A stretch of 64,000 nucleotides of DNA from Methanosarcinaceae archaeon (GCA_020055655.1 JAIPUR010000010.1:1-64000); one strand, 5' to 3'. Positions 9,177-19,119 are shown, counted from the first letter of the stretch. Notes: generated by a model not told the origin, from the sequence alone. Numbers and translations: made by a program.

Positions 9177-9276
9177 GGAGTTTAAGCAGTTCTTTGGCTA
9201 CTTAAGTTTTATCTTTGCAATGCCTTTATTCCGGGCAAATTTAAATTGAATGAATTACAATGTATGTCCCATGTTG

Positions 9277-9576
9277 ATGAAAGAAAAAGGCAAGCTTGTC
9301 ATATGGCCTGTTTATATTGACAAGAACAAAGCTCGAAGCAAAGGACGTATCATCTCCAAAAAATCATCGGTAATTGAGCCAACTCTTAAGGAAATGGGCC
9401 TTGCGGCTGGTGAATTAGGCTTGAATCCTGAGCTTGAGGCTGATAAGTGCTATCCTAGATCGTGGTGGGAGGCAAGTGGCAGAATGCTCATTGATAATAA
9501 TGCTCCAAAAACAGCGCTTGCCAGAAAGATATCCAGCACTATCAAGAAAATGCGCTCTGAACCTAAAAACAAATAG
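9277..9576 (+). CDS. srp19: Signal recognition particle 19 kDa protein (SRP19)
   Basis: SRP19 binds helices 6 and 8 of 7S RNA and prepares it for SRP54 in membrane targeting. The product MKEKGKLVIWPVYIDKN, followed by SKGRIISKKSSVIEPTLKEM and CYPRSWWEASGRMLI, is the archaeal family; it is basic and ends LARKISSTIKKMRSE. I chose ATG 9277 because homologues begin with the MK-x-KGKLVIWP segment; ATGs at 9250 and 9271 are alternatives. The length of 99 residues is normal. The 7S RNA gene itself is not in this window. Confidence 0.92.
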   Translation: MKEKGKLVIWPVYIDKNKARSKGRIISKKSSVIEPTLKEMGLAAGELGLNPELEADKCYPRSWWEASGRMLIDNNAPKTALARKISSTIKKMRSEPKNK

Positions 9577-9641
9577 GTTCCTCTCATTTTAAAGTTAGCA
9601 CTGCTTAGTGTTTAAAAATAGAAAAAAAGAATTCAGCCTTT

Positions 9642-9827
9642 TTAGGATATTGGCCAGAATCCAAAAGATGCATTAAGTAGTAGAACTGCAAATCCAATTA
9701 CTGCGCCTGTAAGTATAACAGTTTTTGGGCTGATGTGAATTGCTTTTTTGTCCGCATCGTAATAGCGCATAAGCCCTGCGGATGACATAAGTCCGCCGCC
9801 GCCATCGCCGGTATTTTTATTAGACAT
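9642..9827 (-). CDS. Preprotein translocase subunit Sec61-beta
   Basis: A 61-residue tail-anchored protein. The Gly-rich N-terminus (GDGGGGLMSSAGLMRYYD) and the single C-terminal membrane helix (KTVILTGAVIGFAVLLLNASFGF) are diagnostic of the archaeal Sec61-beta/SecG-like subunit of the SecYE translocon. It is convergent with srp19, placing two export-pathway genes side by side. It has its own promoter region upstream (AT-rich, 9840-9925). Confidence 0.93.
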   Translation of the reverse strand: MSNKNTGDGGGGLMSSAGLMRYYDADKKAIHISPKTVILTGAVIGFAVLLLNASFGFWPIS

Positions 9828-9925
9828 TTGATCACCATGTAATTTTTTAAAGCTATGATTTAATTAATGTATTAATGGTATATTCTCTTTCCTTCATATC
9901 TCTCATGATTTAAAAGACTGTGCCT

Positions 9926-10945
9926 TCAGGCAAGAACTTCATCAATTAAGAATGGTGGATAAAATACACCTTTTTCTGTAATAATGGCCGTCACATTTTC
10001 CATGGGCGTAGCATCAAAGGCCGGATTGTAGACTCTTACATTGTCAGGAGCGATTTGAATATCCTTGAAAAAGCGCAACTCATTCTCGTCCCTAAGCTCG
10101 ATAGTAATGGTATCTTCCCATCCTTCCGGATCAAATGTGGATACTGGAGCAGCTACATAGAATGGTATCTCATGTTCCATAGCAAGTACGGAATGTGTGT
10201 ATGTTCCGATCTTGTTGAACACCGAATCTCCGGTTATCCTGTCTGCGCCAACTATCACTTTGTCTATCATGCCCTTTCTCATAACGTGTCCTGACATGGA
10301 GTCGCTGATAAGTGTTACCGGGATATTGTCCTGTATGAGTTCCCATGTGGTGATTCTGCTTCCCTGATTCAGTGGACGTGTTTCGCAAGAAACTACATTT
10401 ATTTCCTTTCCAGCTTCCACTGCAGAACGAATAACTCCAAGTGCCGTTCCCCAATCCACGCATGCCATCTTTCCTGCATTGCAGTGTGTCATGACAGTGT
10501 CTCCATCGTCCAGCAACTTGGCACCGTATTTTCCCAGCTTCTTATTTGTGGCAACATCTTCGTCTGCAATATTCTTCGCTTCTGAGAGTACAACATCCTT
10601 GATCCCCGCAAGATCATACGCGTCAGCCATTGCAGCTATAGTTCTGTTTACTCCCCATGCAAGGTTAATTGCTGTAGGTCGTGTGGCTACTATGATCTTT
10701 GCTGCTGCCTTGAGATCTTTTTCCAGGGCTTCCATGTTGTCTGCACTACTACGGGTTGCCGCAAGTGCAACACCATATGCACCTGCCGCTCCAAGTGCCG
10801 GAGCTCCTCGTACGCGCAAGGATTTGATAGCTTCACAAAGCGAACCAAGTGTTTTGCATTCGATGACCTTGTATTCCACTGGCAAAAGCGTCTGGTCTAT
10901 CATTACAATAGATTTGTTTTCTTCATTCCAGTCTATAGTTCTCAT
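9926..10945 (-). CDS. mtnA: S-methyl-5-thioribose-1-phosphate isomerase (MtnA)
   Basis: A 339-residue enzyme converting methylthioribose-1-phosphate to the ribulose form in methionine salvage. The family motifs are present: SLRVRGAPALGAAGAYGVAL near residue 42, the catalytic Cys155 in MTHCNAGKMACVDWGTALG, TRPLNQG, and Asp234 in VGADRITGD. These separate it from the closely related eIF2B-alpha and ribose-1,5-bisphosphate isomerase proteins. Methanogens also use this step to process 5'-deoxyadenosine. It appears monocistronic, 146 bases from the divergent HD gene. Confidence 0.9.
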   Translation of the reverse strand: MRTIDWNEENKSIVMIDQTLLPVEYKVIECKTLGSLCEAIKSLRVRGAPALGAAGAYGVALAATRSSADNMEALEKDLKAAAKIIVATRPTAINLAWGVNRTIAAMADAYDLAGIKDVVLSEAKNIADEDVATNKKLGKYGAKLLDDGDTVMTHCNAGKMACVDWGTALGVIRSAVEAGKEINVVSCETRPLNQGSRITTWELIQDNIPVTLISDSMSGHVMRKGMIDKVIVGADRITGDSVFNKIGTYTHSVLAMEHEIPFYVAAPVSTFDPEGWEDTITIELRDENELRFFKDIQIAPDNVRVYNPAFDATPMENVTAIITEKGVFYPPFLIDEVLA

Positions 10946-11090
10946 GTTGATCTGATTGACTTAAAAGATGAACTTAGATAAAAACATGGGGGTTTGGTAG
11001 TTATTCTTGTCCTTTTCATCTTTCATCTTGTTTTCTTTAGCAGTTCATTTTTCCAAACTTTATATATCTCAAACTACATAGTATCCGCAA

Positions 11091-12920
11091 ATGCATAAAC
11101 CTTTGATAATTCATGATCCTGTACACAAGACTATCATACTCGATGAGTTCGAGCAGATGTTACTAAATACCAGGCACGTGCAGCGCCTGCGCAACATACA
11201 GCAACTGGGTCTTGTAGATCATGTTTATCCCGGTGCTAATCATACGCGCTTTGAGCACAGTATTGGCACCATGCACATGGCATCTGTTATTGGGAAATCT
11301 TTGGGTCTTGAACCGGAGGATATTCGCAAGATCCGGGCAGCCGGACTTTTGCATGACGTTGGTCACTCCGCTTTTTCACATGCCGTTGAATATATTCTTA
11401 AAAGAGATGATTCTCTGCGACCTGTTGTTGATGGTAGAAAAATCGTCAGGCACGAGGCTTTTTCAAAACATATAATCTCTGATCTTCTTCCTCAGGACAA
11501 CTACATTTCACATTATGTGGAAAAAGAGTTTGGTGTTGAAGCAATGGACTTCTTCAGGGAAATTGCGCAAATTGCGACAGGTGATTTTCTTTCACTGGAA
11601 AAACCTTATCTTGCTCAAATAATTGCAGGGGATGTTGACGCGGATCGTATTGATTTCCTCCTGCGTGATTCGTATCATACCGGTGTTTCATTTGGTCTGA
11701 TAGATGTGGACCAAATAATTGGACATCTCATTATTGAAGATGGACGTGTTGTGTTGGGAAGCTCAGATGATTCTGGATATGGTCAGGATATGGCTCTGAC
11801 TGCAGCAGAATCTCTATTGATCTCAAGGGCACATCACTATACTGCAATAATCCACAATCCTAAAACCCAGGCTACTCGTGTGATGCTGCTTCATGCTCTT
11901 GAAGATGCCCTTGTGGACTTCAGAGCTGAATACGGTCTTGAGCATACTCAACAGGAGCTTGTGCGTTTCTTTACTGAATATAATGACAGTGATCTTCTAA
12001 ACTTTATCCGGCAGCATGCTTCTGAACGGTCCTTGCAATTATTGTCTGAACTGCGAAATGGGGATATTTATATTCCAATATCCAGATTAAGTCAGAAAAC
12101 TCTCTCCCCATCTACGCGTATGGCTCTTTCTACAATTGCACGTCATGGGGCTGCAAGTAAAAAACTTGAAACTCTGCTCACAAAAGAGCTGGGGGATGTA
12201 CTCATAGATCTGAGCGTTGCATCCGGTGTGCCCAAAAGTATGCGTATTGCAATGGGGGGTGAAGATTCATTCTTCTATGATGAATCTGCTCTTGCCAATG
12301 GCCTTGTACGTGCCATATCGCGCCAACTCTCCCTTACAGTCTTTGTGAACTCTGCAGTGCTCCCTTCAATGGGGGATGGTTCAGGATCTGATAAGCTAAA
12401 GGAGGCGGTAAATGAACTTTCTCCCAAACTGCTTCGCTTTATACGTACTGAGCAATATCTGCCTATAGAAGGAATTATACTGCTGTTTTTCGGAGTTCAT
12501 AGTACTTTTGAAAGTGAAACTGTGAACTATATCTCTATTCCGCGTTTACGGCATATAACTTGGGTCTATCGTAGTATCGTTGCTTTACATAAACTGCCAA
12601 AGTTAGTACATCTTTTTGATTACAATTTTCATGAAAGGTATGGTTTTCCTTACAGTGACAAGGTGTTTGAGGATATTCAGATACTGGTTGCCATGGGGAT
12701 TGTGGATGAGGATCTGCGCTACTATGAAAAAGGTGGTCGCTTCCGGCAGAGTTATGAATATGTGCTTACATGGGATGGCCTTGAATATGCGAAGGTTCTT
12801 GCAAATGCTTATGGGCCGGAGTTTGATGCGATCATGGAATATCTTCGGGTCAATAAACATTCGATTCCTCGGGATATAGTAACCATTCCTTTGAGTCGAT
12901 ATTCTTCTAAAAAACGCTGA
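11091..12920 (+). CDS. HD-domain phosphohydrolase (SAMHD1/dGTPase-like)
   Basis: A 609-residue protein. The N-terminal domain begins IHDPVHKTIILDEFEQMLL and shows the full HD metal site: His51 and His56 (HTRFEHSIGTMHMA), His88-Asp89 (LLHDVGHSAFSH) and the distal Asp in GDVDADRIDFLLRDSYH. This arrangement matches dNTP triphosphohydrolase-like proteins. The C-terminal 300 residues are helical and less recognisable. A role in nucleotide pool control is an inference. trmI follows by 13 bases, probably as an operon. Confidence 0.88.
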   Translation: MHKPLIIHDPVHKTIILDEFEQMLLNTRHVQRLRNIQQLGLVDHVYPGANHTRFEHSIGTMHMASVIGKSLGLEPEDIRKIRAAGLLHDVGHSAFSHAVEYILKRDDSLRPVVDGRKIVRHEAFSKHIISDLLPQDNYISHYVEKEFGVEAMDFFREIAQIATGDFLSLEKPYLAQIIAGDVDADRIDFLLRDSYHTGVSFGLIDVDQIIGHLIIEDGRVVLGSSDDSGYGQDMALTAAESLLISRAHHYTAIIHNPKTQATRVMLLHALEDALVDFRAEYGLEHTQQELVRFFTEYNDSDLLNFIRQHASERSLQLLSELRNGDIYIPISRLSQKTLSPSTRMALSTIARHGAASKKLETLLTKELGDVLIDLSVASGVPKSMRIAMGGEDSFFYDESALANGLVRAISRQLSLTVFVNSAVLPSMGDGSGSDKLKEAVNELSPKLLRFIRTEQYLPIEGIILLFFGVHSTFESETVNYISIPRLRHITWVYRSIVALHKLPKLVHLFDYNFHERYGFPYSDKVFEDIQILVAMGIVDEDLRYYEKGGRFRQSYEYVLTWDGLEYAKVLANAYGPEFDAIMEYLRVNKHSIPRDIVTIPLSRYSSKKR

Positions 12921-12933
12921 TCAGGTGTGTTAA

Positions 12934-13686
12934 ATGGAAACTGGTGAACTTGTTATGCTTAAAACTTTCCATAAGGGGAAGTTAAGGGAATTTATTGTAA
13001 CTGTGTCTGATGATGAATTACATACGGATTTTGGAAAGGTGGATCTCTCACTTCTGCTGAAATTGGATATTGGGGATCATATAAGTGCTCATAAGGGTCA
13101 GGAATTTGTAATACAACGCCCAAGGATGCCTGATTTCTTCCATCATGCAAAAAGGACCGGTGCACCAATGATGCCCAAGGATATTGGTCTTATCATTGCA
13201 TACACTGGTCTGAACAAAGGGGACTCTGTTCTTGATGCCGGCACTGGTTCCGGTATTCTTGCTATGTATCTGGGTTCTATTGCTAAAAGAGTACTGAGCT
13301 ATGAAGTTCGGGATAACTTTGCTGTTGTTGCTCGCAAAAATGTACAAAATGCCGGTCTCGATAACGTGGAAGTCCGCTTTGGAAATATCGTCGAGGAGAT
13401 CTCATCCATTGGAGAAAAATTTGATGTGGTAACTCTTGATACTCAGGATTCGAATGATGTAGTTCCTTATGTTCCTGCTATTTTAAATCCGGGTGGATTT
13501 CTGGTCACCTATTCACCATTTTTCGAGCAGACCAAAGAAATACGTGATGCCATAGAAGCTGCAAATTTCTATGATGTTCGGACAATAGAATGCTCAGAGC
13601 GTGAGATATCATTCTCAGAAAGGGGCACTCGACCTTCCACTATGCGAGTGGGGCATACGGGCTTTATAACAATAGCAAGAGCCTGA
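12934..13686 (+). CDS. trmI: tRNA (adenine-N1)-methyltransferase TrmI
   Basis: A 250-residue AdoMet-dependent methyltransferase. The N-terminal small domain contains FVIQRPRMPDFFHHAKRTGA; the Rossmann domain has the AdoMet motif DAGTGSG (residues 101-107), the acidic residue in YEVRD and the motif-IV region FDVVTLDTQD. Archaeal TrmI makes m1A57/58 in the T-loop of tRNA. The family length of about 250 residues is matched. It is co-oriented with and 13 bases after the HD gene. Confidence 0.9.
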   Translation: METGELVMLKTFHKGKLREFIVTVSDDELHTDFGKVDLSLLLKLDIGDHISAHKGQEFVIQRPRMPDFFHHAKRTGAPMMPKDIGLIIAYTGLNKGDSVLDAGTGSGILAMYLGSIAKRVLSYEVRDNFAVVARKNVQNAGLDNVEVRFGNIVEEISSIGEKFDVVTLDTQDSNDVVPYVPAILNPGGFLVTYSPFFEQTKEIRDAIEAANFYDVRTIECSEREISFSERGTRPSTMRVGHTGFITIARA

Positions 13687-13697
13687 ATTATTTTTAT

Positions 13698-14360
13698 TTA
13701 TCTTACGCCTTCACTTGTTATGGTGAACTCGCAGGTGCGGCCTTCAGGGATTGAGCGGTGTTTCCAGAGTTTTGCTCTTCTGGAGCCTTCTCCAGTTTTT
13801 TCAAATTGCACGATGGTCTTGGAAATATGCTCAATTCCGCTGCCACCAATGGGTTTCATTTTTCCTGTAACCACATCGCTGTATACTTGATTGGTGATGA
13901 CAACAATTATGTTATATTTACGTGCGATCCCATGTAAAAAGCCTATTTGGTTTGAAAGCTCTCTCCTTGTTCTGATGCTGGAGTCTTCCTGGTCCAGTTC
14001 AAATCTGTAAAATGCAGTTGCAGAATCGACTACTATTATGCCAATTTTGTCTGATATGAGCTTCTCTATCTCGTTTGTAGCTGCATACTGCTCTTCAAAA
14101 TTATGTGGCTCGAAAATAATTATATGCTGCGCGATCTCTTTTGCATTCTCTCCTGCAATTTGCTTGAATCTGTGGGGTGAGATTGCTTCAGTATCTATGT
14201 ATATCGCTTTTTTTCCTTGTTTTACGCATTCAACTGCCAGCTGGAGGCATATATTTGTTTTTCCGCTGCCTGCTTCTCCAAATATCTGGGTTACTACTCC
14301 TGCTTCAAATCCGCCTTCCAGCATTTCATCTATGGGTTGGCATCCTGATGCTAATTGCAT
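13698..14360 (-). CDS. radB: DNA repair and recombination protein RadB
   Basis: A 220-residue RecA-family ATPase, a euryarchaeal RadA paralogue that binds DNA and modulates RadA. Walker A is GEAGSGKT (28-35) and Walker B IIVVDSATAFYR. It lacks the N-terminal helix-hairpin-helix domain of RadA, which is diagnostic for RadB. It ends IPEGRTCEFTITSEGVR. It is convergent with trmI, 11 bases apart. Confidence 0.93.
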   Translation of the reverse strand: MQLASGCQPIDEMLEGGFEAGVVTQIFGEAGSGKTNICLQLAVECVKQGKKAIYIDTEAISPHRFKQIAGENAKEIAQHIIIFEPHNFEEQYAATNEIEKLISDKIGIIVVDSATAFYRFELDQEDSSIRTRRELSNQIGFLHGIARKYNIIVVITNQVYSDVVTGKMKPIGGSGIEHISKTIVQFEKTGEGSRRAKLWKHRSIPEGRTCEFTITSEGVR

Positions 14361-14724
14361 GTTTATTGTCTACACCTCTTGCACTGAACTATTGCTATAA
14401 TGGAATTCCTAATATACATCTTTTGGCAGAGATTGGTTATTTTTCTGTGCTGCGTATGAAATAAATCTAATATCAGATATGTTATCGAATATATTATCAG
14501 TTATGTTTCATATTTGATTTGTATTGTTTGGTGAATGTTATCAAATGCAGTCTGAAAAAGCATTATTAAGCAAAACTTCATTTGTATAATTTACATTATG
14601 GCGAGAGGTCTTCTATAATTTGCAATGTCTATTGATTGCGTTTTTTCAATTTATGTTGCGTGTCCTCTCTTCTGTTAGTGTAAATATACAATTATATCAA
14701 TATAATTTATGGGACGAGAGTAAC
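14361..14724. other. Long intergenic region between radB and the nrdD operon
   Basis: No convincing gene. The region is AT-rich, with promoter-like AT tracts near both ends (for radB leftward and the redoxin rightward; GTAAATATACAATTATATC near 14680). An imperfect inverted pair GAGAGGTC (near 14604) and GTCCTCTC (near 14662) lies between them. The open frame that reaches from 14620 into the redoxin gene is an N-terminal extension without family resemblance. Confidence 0.4.
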
Positions 14725-14976
14725 ATGGCTGAAATAACTATATACACAACAAAAACATGCCCGAAATGTGAACAACTCAAGAATCTTCTTGACTCAAAAG
14801 GTGTGCCTTTTAATGTATCGGACATGTCCACTCCGCAGGCCTTGACAGAGCTAAAATTCAATGGGGTATTCACAATGACTGCACCAGTTCTTCAGATCAA
14901 TGATGATTTTTTAACTCATAAGGATCTGTTCAATGGTTCTGATGTGAACCTGGAATCTTTGAGCAGTATACTTTGA
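14725..14976 (+). CDS. Glutaredoxin/NrdH-like redoxin
   Basis: An 83-residue thioredoxin-fold protein with the redox motif CPKC (TKTCPKCEQLKNLLDSKGV). It begins MAEITIYTTKTC. The ATG at 14725 follows a GACGAGAG-type purine stretch and gives a normal NrdH length, so the upstream extension to 14620 is rejected. It lies 22 bases before nrdD. In Methanosarcina barkeri the class III ribonucleotide reductase is known to take electrons from an NrdH-type redoxin fed by ferredoxin:disulfide reductase; the gene order here suggests the same role. Confidence 0.88.
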   Translation: MAEITIYTTKTCPKCEQLKNLLDSKGVPFNVSDMSTPQALTELKFNGVFTMTAPVLQINDDFLTHKDLFNGSDVNLESLSSIL

Positions 14977-14998
14977 TCTATTAGGTGGGAGAGGTGAA

Positions 14999-17407
14999 AT
15001 GATGGAATGTACTACTAAATATGGGGATAATGCTGGAAAGAGGGAATCAGAATTAGCAATATCCAAATCTAGCTCAGAGATCCAAACTCAAAGAACCGAA
15101 GATAAAGGGGATTCAATGAATTCATTAAATAGATCACATGCTATTCAGAAAACACTTGATGGTCATTCAATATCCATAATGCCAAAGGTGCGTACCACAG
15201 CAGGGCATATGGTAGACTGGGATCGTAATGTCATTATAGATCAACTGATAAAAGAGACCAAACTTGCTGAGAGGTTCCATGGAAAGATTGCCATGGGCAA
15301 GGATGAAGCTCACGAAATTGCCAGGGAAGTCGAGCGCCGTGTCAGAGCTCTTGAGCTGAAATTCCTTTCAGGACCGCTCATAAGAGAAATGGTCAACATG
15401 ATCCTTCTTGAGAAAGGTCATGTCGAATGGAGAAATGTTTCTACCAGAATAGGTACTCCTGTTTATGATGCCTGCGAAATAGATCTTGGAAGTGGCTTTG
15501 AAGCAAACGATAATGCAAACCTCCAGGAAAATGCAGAGACATCTCATAAGAAAAAGGCAGACAAGATATCCAAGGAACAATACCTCCTTCTTTTGCCTCC
15601 AAAACTTGCTGACCTGCACCTTAATGGTGACATCCATATTCATGATCTTGAATATCTCGGAACACGTGCATTTTGTCAGGATTGGGATCTGAGGTATTTC
15701 TTCTACTATGGCCTCATGCCAGATGGCTCTGGTGCAAAAGCAAGTGTTGCTGGTCCTGCAATGAAGGCAGAAGTTGCTATACTTCATGCAGTTAAGGCTC
15801 TTGGAAGTGCCCAGACCAACTTTGCAGGTGGCCAGGGATTCTATAATTTCCTGACATTCTTTGCACCATACTTCGAAGGTAAGGATTATGGGGATATAAA
15901 ACAGCTCATGCAAATGTTCGTTTATGAGATGACTCAGATGATGGTTGCGCGTGGCGGACAAGTGGTGTTCTCCTCAGTTCAGCTCTCACCTGGTGTTCCA
16001 AAGCTTTGGGTCGACAAGCCTGCTGTTTACAAAGGCCGTGTGCATGATGGTACCAATGGTACCCAGAAGCGCACTTATGGTGAATTCGAGCGTGAAGTTC
16101 GCCTGTCATTCAAGGCCCTTATGGATGTAATGATCGAAGGTGATAACTGGGGTAAGCCATTCAATTTCCCAAAACCGGAGATTTCCATTGAACCGGATTT
16201 CATAGAAGAGGATGATTTCTTTAATAGGGCACATCCTGAGCTTCCAACTTACGAAGAACTTTATGACCTGACATTTGAACTGGCTGCAAAATTCGGAACT
16301 CCTTATTTCGATAATCAGCTTCCTGAGTACAGAGGTGCAGGCGAAGGTATATCATGCTATCAATGCTGTGCATACCAATTCTCTGCAAATGCAGATGCAG
16401 ATGATAGTTTTGATGACAAGCTTGTATTCAAGGATGGGCAACATTTCTCAATGGGCTCCTGGCAGGTGGTTTCTCTTAACTGTCCAAGGGCAGCATACAG
16501 GAGCAGTGGGGAGGATGATGCGCTGTTCGCTGATCTGAAGAATCTGATGGATCAGTGTATAGACCTCTTTAAAACAAAACGTACCTGGATGGAAAGTATC
16601 ATTGAGAACAACAGAATGCCTTTTGCTACACAAAGGCCAAAGGACCCTGTTACCGGTGAGAAAGGTGCAATTGCAGTGGATATTGACGCTCTTGTATGTA
16701 CCATTGGTGTAATAGGTATCAATGAAATGGTCCAGTATCACACTGGTGCAGAAATGCATGAATCCAAGGATTCATTCAAATTTGCAATAAGGGTAATGAC
16801 CGAGATGGAAATGTATGCTAATGAGCTTAGTCAGAAACATGGTCTGGAAATAGCACTTGCACGTACTCCTGCGGAAACGACTGGCCAGAGATTTGCAGTA
16901 TCTGACTTCCTCCATGAGGAATATGCAGATTCTGTTTCAGAGGTTGTAAAGGGCGATAAGGAATTTGCAATTGCAAATCTTAAGAAGACCCATAATCTCC
17001 CTGTATACTACACCAACGGTACTCACGTACCACCAGGTGCGAACATATCTCTGATCGACAGGATCAATATCGAGCATGTCTTCTTCCCGATAGTCGATGG
17101 TGGTAACATCTGCCATATATGGATGGGTGAAGGAGCTCCTGATGCAAAGGGTCTGAAGGAATTTGCAATGAACATTGCAAAGAATACTCAGATCGGCTAC
17201 TTTGCTTTCACCAAGGATATGACTGTTTGTCTGAATGATTTCCACATAATGTCCGGACTTAAAGAGAAATGTGTGAACTGTGGCTCTGAGGATGTTGAAC
17301 AGGTTTCAAGAGTTACTGGCTATGTGCAGGCTGTAAATGGCTGGAACAATGCTAAGAAGCAGGAACTTGCAGACAGACTACGCTATGGTTCAGCAGACAT
17401 GATATGA
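14999..17407 (+). CDS. nrdD: Anaerobic (class III) ribonucleoside-triphosphate reductase
   Basis: An 802-residue glycyl-radical enzyme that makes deoxynucleotides from NTPs. An ATP-cone lies at about 60-150 (MPKVRTTAGHMVDWDRNVI). The central barrel has HIHDLEYLGTRAFCQDW and QYHTGAEMHE-like segments. The C-terminus carries CVNCG and the radical motif RVTGY with Gly774. The start at 14999 has GGTGGGAGAGG upstream; an internal Met (near 15116) begins a shorter alternative that still keeps the ATP-cone. The first 38 residues are polar and poorly conserved-looking. It is flanked by its redoxin and its activase, forming a complete operon. Confidence 0.96.
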   Translation: MMECTTKYGDNAGKRESELAISKSSSEIQTQRTEDKGDSMNSLNRSHAIQKTLDGHSISIMPKVRTTAGHMVDWDRNVIIDQLIKETKLAERFHGKIAMGKDEAHEIAREVERRVRALELKFLSGPLIREMVNMILLEKGHVEWRNVSTRIGTPVYDACEIDLGSGFEANDNANLQENAETSHKKKADKISKEQYLLLLPPKLADLHLNGDIHIHDLEYLGTRAFCQDWDLRYFFYYGLMPDGSGAKASVAGPAMKAEVAILHAVKALGSAQTNFAGGQGFYNFLTFFAPYFEGKDYGDIKQLMQMFVYEMTQMMVARGGQVVFSSVQLSPGVPKLWVDKPAVYKGRVHDGTNGTQKRTYGEFEREVRLSFKALMDVMIEGDNWGKPFNFPKPEISIEPDFIEEDDFFNRAHPELPTYEELYDLTFELAAKFGTPYFDNQLPEYRGAGEGISCYQCCAYQFSANADADDSFDDKLVFKDGQHFSMGSWQVVSLNCPRAAYRSSGEDDALFADLKNLMDQCIDLFKTKRTWMESIIENNRMPFATQRPKDPVTGEKGAIAVDIDALVCTIGVIGINEMVQYHTGAEMHESKDSFKFAIRVMTEMEMYANELSQKHGLEIALARTPAETTGQRFAVSDFLHEEYADSVSEVVKGDKEFAIANLKKTHNLPVYYTNGTHVPPGANISLIDRINIEHVFFPIVDGGNICHIWMGEGAPDAKGLKEFAMNIAKNTQIGYFAFTKDMTVCLNDFHIMSGLKEKCVNCGSEDVEQVSRVTGYVQAVNGWNNAKKQELADRLRYGSADMI

Positions 17408-17411
17408 TCCC

Positions 17412-18197
17412 ATGGAAGTAAATTACGGGAATACGATTCCTATATCTACGGTAGACTGGCACGGAAAAGTGTCAGTTGTTCTTTTTTTAAGAGGATGTCC
17501 TTTTAGGTGTCCCTATTGCCATAATCACGAACTTTTATTTGAAAATGGCAGAGTGGGTATTTCGGACATCGAAAAGGCCATCAAAAAGTCAAAACCATTT
17601 GTCAGTAGTGCGGTTCTTTCAGGTGGAGAACCTCTTGTTCAGAGAAATGCCAGCATTCACCTTGCAGATTTTGCAAAAAATAATGATATGCTTGTAGGAA
17701 TTCATACAAATGGCTTTTTCCCACAGGTCATGGATGAAATGATCCGGAAAAAACTGGTTGACAAGTTTTTCATTGATGTAAAAGCTCCTCTGGATGATGT
17801 AAGTATGTATGCGAAAGCCATTGGGTGTGATGACTTTTCATTTTCTTTGAACGCTGAAAATGTACTGGAAAATATCCTTAGGTCTATACAGCTGACTTTG
17901 AATTCAGGTGTGGACCTCGAATTGCGTACTACTGTATTCCGTGATTTCATAGGTACTATTGATAATGTTTCTAAAATATCACACTCCATTTTTGAATTAA
18001 CTGGGGCCAGGGATGTTCCTTACGTTCTTCAGCAAGGGATTCCTGACAATGCAATAGTTGAAACTATGCATTCTATGCTGCCTTATACTCGTGATGAAAT
18101 GCTTGAACTTGCCGAAGCTGCTCATGAATTCCTTGACAATGTTTATATTCGCAGCAAAGAAAAAGGCAACGAAAAAGTTAACTTCGAATCAAGTTGA
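17412..18197 (+). CDS. nrdG: Anaerobic ribonucleoside-triphosphate reductase activating protein (radical SAM)
   Basis: A 261-residue radical SAM activase that generates the glycyl radical on NrdD. The cluster motif CPFRCPYC places Cys29, Cys33 and Cys36 on the [4Fe-4S]. LSGGEPL is the SAM-binding GGE motif. FFIDVKAPL and similar strands complete the partial barrel. The length fits the archaeal NrdG2-type subgroup better than the 150-residue bacterial NrdG. It starts four bases after nrdD. Confidence 0.93.
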   Translation: MEVNYGNTIPISTVDWHGKVSVVLFLRGCPFRCPYCHNHELLFENGRVGISDIEKAIKKSKPFVSSAVLSGGEPLVQRNASIHLADFAKNNDMLVGIHTNGFFPQVMDEMIRKKLVDKFFIDVKAPLDDVSMYAKAIGCDDFSFSLNAENVLENILRSIQLTLNSGVDLELRTTVFRDFIGTIDNVSKISHSIFELTGARDVPYVLQQGIPDNAIVETMHSMLPYTRDEMLELAEAAHEFLDNVYIRSKEKGNEKVNFESS

Positions 18198-18261
18198 AGT
18201 TTAAATAATTCTTTTATATGTATGTGTCATAGTTTAGCATGTTCAAAATGGACGTGAGACT

Positions 18262-19119
18262 ATGAAACAAATATATCATTTATCTGTATTATTTCTCATA
18301 TTGCTTGGAGTAATAGCTTCCGGCTGTATGGGGGTGGAGAATCAAACTGGTCAAAGCCAGTACAAAGAAGCAATTAGCTATGATTCTGTTGATGATGGGG
18401 GGAATTATGCCATGGAAGGATCCATGGAGGAATCGCCGCGGGGTGCCGGTGAACTTTCCACTGAACGTAAGACTATAACCACTGTTGATATCTCCATAGA
18501 GGTTGATGATGCTCAAGCAACGGTTGAAACTATCGCCAAAGCCGCCCGTGATGCAGATGGGTATGTTTCCAGTTCATCGGTTTATGATAGTTACTATGAT
18601 TCAAATAGTGCCAAACAGGGATATATTACTGTAAGAGTGCCTGAGTCGGATTATCCTCAATTTATCGAGGAGCTGGGAAATCTTGGAAAGGTTACTTCTA
18701 AAAGCGAAAGTGGTAGGGATGTCACTGAAGAATACATTGATGTTACTGCTCGTCTGGAAAACCTGGAAAGGCAGGAAACACGCCTTTTTGAGATACTTAA
18801 TATGAGTGAGACTGTTGAAGAAGTGCTCAGTGTGGAAAAGGAACTTGAGCGCGTACGCGGTGAGATTGATAGTCTAACAGGTCGCCTGAACTATCTCAAT
18901 GAAAGGATCGATTTCTCCACTATCAACGTACATGTGACAGAGCCCCGTCCAATTACTCGCTCATGGGGACTCAGGGATGCCGTTTCAGAATCTGTGAATG
19001 GCTTTATCTCAATGGTCAATGCATTGATAGTAATGGTGGGATATATTCTTCCACTGGTCATTTTGCTAGTGATATTCGGTGGGGCAGGCATTGCAGTAAG
19101 GCGTAGAATGCGCAGATAG
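18262..19119 (+). CDS. DUF4349 membrane-anchored lipoprotein
   Basis: A 285-residue cell-surface protein. A signal sequence with lipobox ASGC (Cys near residue 22) is followed by a low-complexity spacer. The DUF4349 region (about 75-250) begins KTITTVDISIEVDDAQ and contains DVTEEYIDVTARLENLERQE and a coiled-coil (VEKELERVRGEIDSLTGRL). A C-terminal helix (VMVGYILPLVILLVIFGGAG) and a basic tail anchor it in the membrane. Function unknown; bacterial relatives are envelope proteins. It stands alone between nrdG and thiL. Confidence 0.85.
   Translation: MKQIYHLSVLFLILLGVIASGCMGVENQTGQSQYKEAISYDSVDDGGNYAMEGSMEESPRGAGELSTERKTITTVDISIEVDDAQATVETIAKAARDADGYVSSSSVYDSYYDSNSAKQGYITVRVPESDYPQFIEELGNLGKVTSKSESGRDVTEEYIDVTARLENLERQETRLFEILNMSETVEEVLSVEKELERVRGEIDSLTGRLNYLNERIDFSTINVHVTEPRPITRSWGLRDAVSESVNGFISMVNALIVMVGYILPLVILLVIFGGAGIAVRRRMRR

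Noticed and set aside
14620-14724. An N-terminal extension of the redoxin gene
   Set aside because: The 35 residues resemble no domain, and a promoter-like AT tract lies within them.
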